Source: Lewinellaceae bacterium
GTDB lineage: Bacteria > Bacteroidota > Bacteroidia > Chitinophagales > Saprospiraceae
NCBI GenBank assembly: GCA_020636435.1
Contig: JACJXX010000002.1
Location: 1,736,001 to 1,800,000 of the forward strand
Direction: 5' to 3'
Length of the DNA stretch: 64,000 nucleotides
Shown: positions 53,001 through 60,400 of the stretch, piece by piece
Position numbering within the stretch: the first letter of the stretch is position 1
Layout of the letters: every line of letters begins with the position of its first letter
Notes under the pieces: model-generated
The model's input: only the letters and a program-made list of their open reading frames with translations
Database searches by the model: none
Told to the model about the DNA's origin: nothing
Made by a program: the position numbers and the translations under genes

Positions 53001-56000
53001 CACCGCAGCAGTGGGCGACGATGCCGCCGCTGTTGACCTCAGCGACGACTGCTTCGACCTGTCCGACAATTTCATTACCGTCATACGCCAGCAGCCGGAC
53101 GGCGGCACCGTGGCCACCGAAGACGGCGAGAACCTGGTGGCAATCTGCCCCGGTGACGGCAACCCGGACATCGTCCGGTTTGACAGCAGCGGGACTGCCG
53201 GCCAGTATGCTTATGTAGTGACTGACGAAGACAACATCATCCTGGCGCTGCCTCCGGGCGACATGGTCGACTTCGACCTCGCCGGCATCGGCACCTGCCG
53301 GGTATGGGGGCTGGCCTATACCGGAAACATCACGGCCGGGCTGGGAGACAACGCGGCGGCCATAGCGCTAAGCGACGATTGTTTCGACCTGTCGGACAAC
53401 TTCATCACCGTCATACGCGAAGTGCCGAATGGAGGTACAGTGGCGATGCCCAACGGAGAAACGGTGCGCTACACCTGCCCGGGCGACGGCATGGCCGACA
53501 TCGTTATGTTCGACAGCAGCGGAACCAGCGGCCTGTATGTTTATGTGGTGACCGATAATGACTTCAACGTCCTGGCCGTGCCCGATGGCGACAGTTTCGA
53601 CTTTGAAAGCGCCCCTGCCGGCGAATGCCTGGTCTGGGGGCTGGCTTATTCCGGCAACCTTACGGTAGAGGTAGGCGACAACGCGGCAACGGACCCGCTT
53701 TCCACCGATTGTTATGACCTTTCGGATAACTTCATCCTGGTCATCCGCCAGGTGCCGGACGGAGGCACGGTTTCCATGCCTAATGGAGATACCATCCGCT
53801 ATACCTGCCCGGGCGACGGCAACCCCGATATCGTGCAATTCAATAACACGGGCACTATTGGCCAATACGTATACGTGATTACCGATGAAGAGAACGACAT
53901 CATCGCCCTGCCGGACGGCGACAGCGCCGACTTCGACGGCGCGCCCGCCGGGGAATGCCGGGTATGGGGGCTGGCTTACACTGGCAACGTCACCGCTGAA
54001 ATAGGGGATAATGTATTGACCATGCCCCTGGGCGACGACTGTTTCGACTTGTCCGACAACTACATCACCATCATCAAGCAGATACCAGAGGCTGGGGAGA
54101 TCGGCACCCTCGCCGGGCCCATCAGCCTGGATATCTGCGTGGGCGACGGGGTTCCGGACAGCATCACCTTTATTGCCGACGGCGCCTCCGGCAACAGCTA
54201 CCTCTTCGTCGTCACGGATGAGAATGACTTTATCATCAGCGCGCTGGACGACCCGGTATTTGACTTCGACAATGCCGTTTCGGGCACTTACCACGTCTAC
54301 GGGCTGGCTTACACCGGCCAGCCGGTGGTGGTTCCGGGAGACGACCTCTTTGGGGTCGACCTGTCCACCGATTGCTATGACCTGACCAACAACTTTGTGG
54401 AGATCGTAGCCACCGGAGTCGATGGGGCCACCATATTCACCAGCATGGGCGTAGGCGTAGACCTCATCAACCTCTGTGTGGGCGATGGCGTGGCGGACAG
54501 CCTGGAATTCTTTACCACGACCAACGCGTTGAGCGCTGGTTATGCCTTTGCCATCACCAATGAGAATGATGTGGTTATCGGCTTCCTGCCGGCAAGCAAT
54601 ATCTTCAATTTCGAACTCGCCGGAATGGGCGTCGCCAAAGTTTGGGGTATTTCTTACACCGGCAACCTGACCGTCAACGTCGGGCAGGTCATTACCGAGG
54701 TGCAGCTTTCCGATGGATGCAATACCCTCTCGGAGAATGTCATCACCATAATCCGGGATTTCCCCGAAGGAGGGCAGGTCGCCACTGATGAAGGAGAGAC
54801 GGACATCCTCGTCTGCCTCGGCCCGGACGATGGCATCGTCAATTTCACTACGACCAGCACCGCCATCAACGCCTATGTCTACCTGCTGACCGATACGAAC
54901 TTCATCGTTCTGGATATCTACGACGAGGCAACGATCGACTTTTCGGCATTGCCGCAAGACGACTACCTGGTCATCGGTTTATCCTATACCGGGATGCTGA
55001 ACAGCTTCATCGGCGAAGATGCGCTGGAGGCGGATCTGGCCACCAGTTGCTTTGAGCTGTCCGGCAACTTTGTCTATGTGAGCCGCGGCCCTGCCGTCGA
55101 CGGCGGGGTAGTTTCCACCGCAGGCGGGCTGGATACGGTTTACCAGTGCCCGGGTGACGGGATAGCCGACCTGGTTCAGATGCAAACCAGCAGCCAGGAT
55201 TTGGTGTACCGGTACATCATCACCGACGAGAATGACCGGGTTATCGTTGCCGACGTCATCAACCCCGTTATCGACTTTGAAGGGGCCGGAGTTGGCACCT
55301 ATCACGTATGGGGCGTATCGGTAACCGGCCCGATCACCCTGGGCTTCAACGACAACCTGCTTTCCACACCGGTTTCTGAAAGCTGTTTCGAACTGTCCGA
55401 GAACTTCATCACCGTCATCCGCGAGGCGCCGGATGGAGGCATGGTCTTTACGAGCGACGGTGCAGATGGCGCAATTGTTATGGTAGGAGACAGCATCCCT
55501 GACGAGATTACCTTTATCAGTGTTGGGGCGTCGAATTCCAATTTCGTGTTTGTTATTACAGACGAAGACAATGTCATCATGAATGTAATAAACGGAGACA
55601 CTTTTGATTTCGAGGGCGCCACGCCGGGCATTTGCCGGGTTTGGGGGCTGGCGTACACCGGCAACCTGATCGCCATGCCAGGCGACACTGCCTCAACCGC
55701 CATCCTAACTGATGACTGCTGGGACCTTTCGGACAACTTTGTCCTTATTGACCGGATGGAAGTTGTGCCGCCAAGGCCCGCGCCGGCGACAGGACAACAG
55801 GCTGCTATACTGGCGATGGAAATAACGCCTAACCCGGCGGTGAGCAATGCCGTCATAAGCTTCACCCTGGGGCTGGAGGCAGAGCCCGTAAGCACGCTCC
55901 GGATCATGGACGGCAACGGGCGGATGATCCAGGCAGAACGGGTGGCATCCACCGCCGGCGAAAACCGCTACGAATTGCAGATCGGCAATTGGAGCGGCGG

Positions 56001-56070
56001 CCTGTACGTGGCCTACCTGATCAATGGAACGGAGATAAAAGCGAAGAAACTGATGGTGGCGAGGCCGTAA
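50020..56070 (+). CDS. giant secreted protein of 17 tandem ~105-residue repeats, T9SS cargo
   Basis: A 2016-residue protein with a signal peptide (about 1-22), 17 head-to-tail units of about 105 residues, and a C-terminal T9SS sorting domain (ITPNPAVSNAVISF ... GGLYVAYLINGTEIKAKK). The unit consensus is CxGDGxPDxxxF, then YAYVITDENNIIL, GDSxDFDGAPAGTCRVWGLA, YTGNxTA, GDDAA, LSDDCFDLSDNFITVIR and PDGGTVAMPNGE. Each unit has paired cysteines (in TCxGDG, GTCRV and DDCF). I recognise no named domain. Central units (about 5-11) are most alike, the outer ones more divergent, as in arrays grown by internal duplication. It is probably an extracellular fibre, adhesin or sheath protein. Confidence 0.85.
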   Translation: MKLRVLLLAFGLILFWSQNAYSQFPARCIDVLVTVEGGGDQVVTCEGDGIAETINFSATSLAMPVSFLITDENNIILRVSIRGMLTFEGLGVGTFRVYAFSWLGQIRAFRGQDATTSPLGSFCGNLSDNFITVANFTPDGGAVSTAGGNTSETLCVGDGVPDVVTFATTAAAPQNYAYIITDENNVVITVASGNSFDFDGAGVGTCRVWGISYAGSLTAMPGDIVGDSQLSDNCFGLSENFIEIVRSQPDGGSVELTNGETSATVCVGDGQDDILSFTNQTSSPAAYTFVITDENNIILDVPDGNSANFEGAGAGTCRIWGLSYTGTLTASPGDDAAATALSDDCFELSGNFIEVIRQEADGGMVSLDDGNTDAVACVGDGTPDVFNFTNTSVGADNYTYLITDENNIILAINDAGTADFDGAGTGTCRVWGLAYGGTLLAVEGDDAAGAVLADGCFGLSDNFITIRRETVDGGTVAMPNGNTIRYTCPGDGVADIVMFDSTGSGTGSYAYVITDENNIILALPAGDSNDFDGAPAGTCRVWGLAYTGNITAAPGDDAAAVALSDECFDLSDNFITVVRETPNGGMVAMPNGETTRYTCPGDGMADIVMFDSSGTSSGPYAYVITDENNIILALPAGDSNDFDNAPAGTCRVWGLAYTGNLTAAVGDDAAAVALSDDCFDLSDNFITVIREAPDGGTVALSDGTNLAFTCPGDGNPDILMFDSAGTAGPFFAYVITDEQNIILDLPGGDSFDFDGAPAGICRVWGLAYTGNITAAVGDTANTAILTDDCFDLSDNFIAVVRQQPEAGLVQMPNGETTRYTCPGDGNPDIVMFDSLGAGITPYAYVITDENNIILALPAGDSNDFDGAPAGTCRVWGLAYTGNVTATVGDDAAATALSDDCFDLSDNFITVIREVPDGGTVAMPNGETTRYTCPGDGVADIVMFDSSGTSSGPYAYVITDENNIILALPGGDSNDFDSAPAGTCRVWGLAYTGSLTAAVGDDAAAVDLSDDCFDLSDNFITVIRQQPDGGTVATEDGENLVAICPGDGNPDIVRFDSSGTAGQYAYVVTDEDNIILALPPGDMVDFDLAGIGTCRVWGLAYTGNITAGLGDNAAAIALSDDCFDLSDNFITVIREVPNGGTVAMPNGETVRYTCPGDGMADIVMFDSSGTSGLYVYVVTDNDFNVLAVPDGDSFDFESAPAGECLVWGLAYSGNLTVEVGDNAATDPLSTDCYDLSDNFILVIRQVPDGGTVSMPNGDTIRYTCPGDGNPDIVQFNNTGTIGQYVYVITDEENDIIALPDGDSADFDGAPAGECRVWGLAYTGNVTAEIGDNVLTMPLGDDCFDLSDNYITIIKQIPEAGEIGTLAGPISLDICVGDGVPDSITFIADGASGNSYLFVVTDENDFIISALDDPVFDFDNAVSGTYHVYGLAYTGQPVVVPGDDLFGVDLSTDCYDLTNNFVEIVATGVDGATIFTSMGVGVDLINLCVGDGVADSLEFFTTTNALSAGYAFAITNENDVVIGFLPASNIFNFELAGMGVAKVWGISYTGNLTVNVGQVITEVQLSDGCNTLSENVITIIRDFPEGGQVATDEGETDILVCLGPDDGIVNFTTTSTAINAYVYLLTDTNFIVLDIYDEATIDFSALPQDDYLVIGLSYTGMLNSFIGEDALEADLATSCFELSGNFVYVSRGPAVDGGVVSTAGGLDTVYQCPGDGIADLVQMQTSSQDLVYRYIITDENDRVIVADVINPVIDFEGAGVGTYHVWGVSVTGPITLGFNDNLLSTPVSESCFELSENFITVIREAPDGGMVFTSDGADGAIVMVGDSIPDEITFISVGASNSNFVFVITDEDNVIMNVINGDTFDFEGATPGICRVWGLAYTGNLIAMPGDTASTAILTDDCWDLSDNFVLIDRMEVVPPRPAPATGQQAAILAMEITPNPAVSNAVISFTLGLEAEPVSTLRIMDGNGRMIQAERVASTAGENRYELQIGNWSGGLYVAYLINGTEIKAKKLMVARP

Positions 56071-56096
56071 ACGGCTGAGTTTGCCGATCGGTTATG

Positions 56097-56190
56097 GAAC
56101 GCGGATGACGTGGATGCAACGGATCAGCGCAGATTTGGCAACAAAGAGCCCTATCCGCGCTGATCCGCTAAATCCGCGTCATCCGCGTTC
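56097..56190. repeat. inverted repeat with ACGCGGATG arms (possible terminator)
   Basis: Outer arms GAACGCGGATGACG (56097-56110) and complement (56177-56190), inner arms GGATCAGCGC (56121-56130) and complement (56157-56166). It lies between convergent genes and could end both transcripts. The arm word is shared with 11422-11530. Confidence 0.7.
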
Positions 56191-56196
56191 TATTTT

Positions 56197-56811
56197 CTAA
56201 AAATTATAAGTGATTCCGAAACGGAAATCCAGAGGGAGGCTCAGCGTATTCTCTTCCTGGAGGACATTGTAGAGCAGGCTGATCTCATAGCCCCACACGC
56301 CATTGCCATCGCTGTAGCCGGCGCCGACAAAGGCGTTGTTCCTGATTCGCCGGTCCGTTATCCAGTCTCCGTCGTAACCGGCAATTCTCGCTTCGTTGTC
56401 GAAACCGTACTCCAGGTGGATAAAAATGGCGCGGATGATCTTGTACCGGGCAAAGGCCCCCAATCCGTAATCGAAAAGGTTGGCCGATTGAACGCCGGCG
56501 GGCGTAAACGTTTCTCCTTTATACAAAAGGTAGGAAATGTTGGCGCGCGGGCCCACCGAAAACTCTTCGGTGATTTTGTATCCCACCATCGGAGAAATCC
56601 CGATCTGGAATATGCTTTCGAGGTTATTGCCCGAGAAGCCGAGGTTGAATCCGCCGCCATACCAAAGCCGGTGGGCGAACCCGCCGCTTTCGTCAAAGTA
56701 TTTATCGACTTCCGACTTCTTTTTCTTTCCACCCCGTTGGCCATAGGCATCAACCTGAAAGGCAAAAACCAGTGCAAACAATAGCAAGCTTAACTGAATG
56801 ATCCTTTTCAT
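56197..56811 (-). CDS. outer-membrane beta-barrel protein (204 aa)
   Basis: The protein starts MKRIIQLSLLLFALVFAFQV, a signal peptide of about 25 residues, followed by a basic patch (RGGKKKKSEVDKYFD). Strands of a small barrel follow (LWYGGGFNLGFSGN; VGPRANISYLLYKG; HLEYGFDNEARIAG), ending FRFGITYNF with terminal Phe, the usual outer-membrane assembly signal. It probably has 8-10 strands. No specific function. A good -7 box lies 20 bases above the start codon. Confidence 0.82.
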   Translation of the reverse strand: MKRIIQLSLLLFALVFAFQVDAYGQRGGKKKKSEVDKYFDESGGFAHRLWYGGGFNLGFSGNNLESIFQIGISPMVGYKITEEFSVGPRANISYLLYKGETFTPAGVQSANLFDYGLGAFARYKIIRAIFIHLEYGFDNEARIAGYDGDWITDRRIRNNAFVGAGYSDGNGVWGYEISLLYNVLQEENTLSLPLDFRFGITYNF

Positions 56812-56831
56812 ATTTAAATCAGCGTTTTTTG

Positions 56832-56839
56832 CAAAGATA
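56832..56839 (-). promoter_or_regulatory. -7 promoter box of the beta-barrel gene
   Basis: On the minus strand TATCTTTG matches TAnnTTTG exactly and ends 20 bases before the start codon at 56811. A TTG/TTTT stretch about 15-22 bases further upstream may serve as -33. Confidence 0.5.
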
Positions 56840-56866
56840 TGGTATTAAGTGTGTAAAAGTGCAAGG

Positions 56867-57066
56867 GTGTAAAAGTGTAAATGTAAGGCTGCCCCTCTGA
56901 GCGGCTCCTGTTTGGACTCCCGTTTACCCATTTACACGTTTACACATTCACCACCTCCTACCTATACTGACGCACGGCAGGTTTTGTCAGTTACAAAACC
57001 CGCCGGGTCAGCATATACTGACCTCGCGGTTTGTGCTTTGCACAAAACCAAGCGTGCGTCAGTATA
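56867..57066. repeat. two adjacent inverted repeats
   Basis: The first pair is GTGTAAAAGTGTAAATG (56867-56883) with its near-complement (56929-56945, 16 of 17). The second is TATACTGACGCAC (56963-56975) with its exact complement (57054-57066), containing a further TATACTGAC copy at 57014 and GGTTTTGT/ACAAAACC pairs. Both look like small extragenic palindromic elements. The remaining gap to 57408 has no supportable gene. Confidence 0.6.
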
Positions 57067-57408
57067 AATCGCTCGAACCCGCCATTCGGTTGCCCGGCAC
57101 CGGCTCTTTTAACAAAAGCTTATGTTTTCCAAAGTTTTCCAGAGGAGCATCAACAGACGGAACTTCCTTGAAAAGTTAAGTGGGCGACCAATTGCCATTT
57201 CTGCTTTCTCAACCGGCAATTTACTGTTAATTTCAGGCCCGCAATTGCTCCTTTTTTTCAAAGCCTCCCCAAAAGAGGCTTTTACCCTCCAAAAGGCTAA
57301 AGAACACCTTCAGCCAGATTGTAACCGAAAACAAATCTCACATTATTCTAAAAAAAATGAGCCCGGGAACACCGGCGCTTTCTGTAAACACATAAACACA
57401 GACCAGCG

Positions 57409-60400
57409 ATGAAGCACGCCTACCTCATCACCCTTTTTTTGTTATGCACTGCGCATTTACTATTCACCCAGCCTGTTTTCCGGGGCGCCCCCGTTACGCC
57501 GCCTGCTTCGGAAACCTTCAGCCGGCACTTCACGGATTACGGCCTGTTCCAGGTGGACGCCCCTACCCTGAACCGTTACGCGAAAAGCAATTCGGGTGAT
57601 TTCGAGCTGAATTTGCAGCTTGGCGATGCTTACCACTGGGTTCTGGCGCTTCAGCCCAATGATGTCCGTGGCGAAAATTACAAGTTGGTTGCCGCTACTC
57701 CGGAAGGAAAGCAGGAGCAGCCCCGCACGGAAAATAAAACGTTCAAGGGCAAAGTTCTCAGCCCATTGGGAGAAGAAACCCGCCTCACCCTGGACGAACA
57801 CTTCATCTATGGCTTTGTCGAAACAGGGGGCGAAACTTACTACATAGAGCCTGCCTGGCCTTTCGAGCCCGGTTTGGGAGAAGACACCTACCTGGTTTAT
57901 CCTGCCAGCGCTGTGATCAACACCGGCTCCTACCGCTGCGACTGGGAAGGCGATCCTTCACCGGACGTACACGAACTCCCCGCCCCGGAAGCCGGGCGGG
58001 TGATCCTGGCCTGCTATCAGGTGGACATCGCCCTGGCCGCCGATTTTTTGATGGTTCAGCGTTTCGGATCGGTCAACGGCGCCGAGAGTTTCATGCTGGG
58101 CGTGTTGAATAACGTCCAATCCAATTACGACGACGAATTCAACCACCAGATCCTATTTTCCGTAGCCACCCTTTACGTATCTTCCTGCTCCAGTTGCGAC
58201 CCCTGGACCAGCTCGCTAAGCTCTGGTAATCTGCTCGATAGTTTCACTGACTGGGGCAACAGCGGCGGCTTTGGCGTCAACTTCGACGTAGCTTCGCTTT
58301 GGACCGACCGGGACTTCTTCGGCAATGCCATCGGCGTTGCCTGGGTAGGCAGTGTCTGCACCGATGGCAGGTATAATATTCTACAGAATTTCAGCACCAA
58401 CAGCGCCCTGCTCCGGGTGCTCCAGGCCCACGAGCTGGGCCACAATTTCGACGCCAGCCACGACGGCCAGGGCACCAACTTTATCATGGCGCCTTCGGTG
58501 AATAACTCCAATGCCTGGTCCAACTTTTCCCGAAGCAGGATCAACTCCTTCATCAACGCCGTGGCAAGCGTCCCCGGCTGCCTGAGCATTTGCGGAAGCG
58601 TAGACCCGCCGGTGGCTGCCCTGACGTCGAGCGCCACCAGTGGCTGCGTTCCCCTGACCGTGGATTTCAGCGACCTTTCCACCGGGCAGGTGAACAACAT
58701 CAGCTGGCAGTTTCCCGGAGGATCGCCCTCCTCCTCGTCCAGTTCTTTCCCTACGGTAACCTACAATGCGGCCGGCACTTACGATGTTATACTCACCGTT
58801 TCCAACAGCAGCGGGGCCAATACCATCGTCCTGGAAGACTATATCGTGGCCAGCCCCGCAGCGGCGCCGCAATTCTCCTACTCCGTCAACGGCCTTACGG
58901 TTTCCTTTAACAATACTTCCGCCAATGCCCAAACCTATCAGTGGGCTTTTGGCGATGGAGATTTCAACAATGTTCTCAGCCCGGTTCATACGTACGCTAC
59001 CGACGGCCTCTACCTGGTTAGCCTGACGGCCAGCAATGCCTGCGGGCCGGTTACCGTCGAAGAATTCGTCATCGTAGAATTGCCGATGCAGGCGGGGTTC
59101 TCCGGCAACTCCCTGCTGGGCTGCCCCGGCGCCAGTATTTCCTTTGCCGACCTAAGCACGGGGACTCCGGTGGAATGGAACTGGTCTTTTGAAGGGGGCA
59201 TGCCCGCTGTCTCCAACAGCCCTTCTCCTTCCATTGCCTACGAGAATCCCGGCGTCTACGACGTTTCCCTGACGGTAACCAATGCATTGGGGACTTCGTC
59301 TACCTATTCCCGGCAAAATTACATCGCCATCCTTCCCGCGCCGGAAGCCATTTTTACCTATCAGTATGCTCCGGGCGGACTCACGGTTCAATTCGCCAAT
59401 GCATCCACCGGCGCAGATGACTGGCTGTGGGAGTTCGGCGACGGCGCCACCAGCAGCCAGGGCAATCCTGCGCACACCTACTCTGCCGATGGAAATTATA
59501 CGGTTACCCTCACCACTACGAGCCAGTGCGGGCAGGATGCAATGACCCGAAATATTGAAGTCGTCACTCCACCCATTGCCGGCTTCTCTGCCGATGTCCT
59601 GGCCGGTTGCGCCCCTTTGACCGCCCAGATGGCCAACGAATCGAGCCCCAACGCCGCCACTTTCCAATGGTTTTTCCCGGGAGGAACGCCGGGAACTTCG
59701 ACCCTGCCTGACCCTGTGGTCGATTTCAACGCTCCGGGCGCCTATCAGGTGACCCTGATCTCCACCAACGCCGCCGGCAGCGACACCACTACCCTGACCG
59801 TGTCGATCGACGGGGGCCCCCAAAGTGAATTTGCGATTGAGTATACCCCCGGCGATACCGAAGCCAGCTTCGAGAACCAATCCTCCAATGCCGATTCTCT
59901 GCTCTGGATATTCGAAAATGGAGCCACCAGCACGGCCGAAAGCCCCAGCTACAATTTTAGCTCAGATGGCATTTTTCCGGTAACCCTCATTGCCTTCAAT
60001 GCCTGCGATAACGACACCCTGACGCAGCAAGTGGAGGTGGTCACCGCCCCCGCCGCTTCTTTTGAACTGGATGCCGCCGCCGGCTGTACGCCTTTCACCA
60101 CACAGGCCAGCGACTTGTCGAGCAGCAACACCACCGACTGGGCCTGGTCGGCGCCGGGCGCGACGCCGGAAACCTCCACTGAGCAAAATCCCAGCTTTAC
60201 CTTTGCCGCACCGGGCTCGTACACCATCACCCTGGAAGCCAGCAATGCCGCCGGGACGAGCGCCGAATCCATCGCCGTGAACGTAGGAGGCCTGCCTGAG
60301 GCGGCATTTGCCGCCGCCAATACCCTGGGGGAAACCACTCTCAGCCTGTCCAACAACAGCCTCGATGCCATTAGCTACGCCTGGGACTTCGGCGACGGCA

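Noticed and set aside
57122..57412. 96-codon open frame before the metalloprotease gene
   Set aside because: Composition is unconvincing, no domain is recognisable, and the end overlaps the start of the metalloprotease gene.
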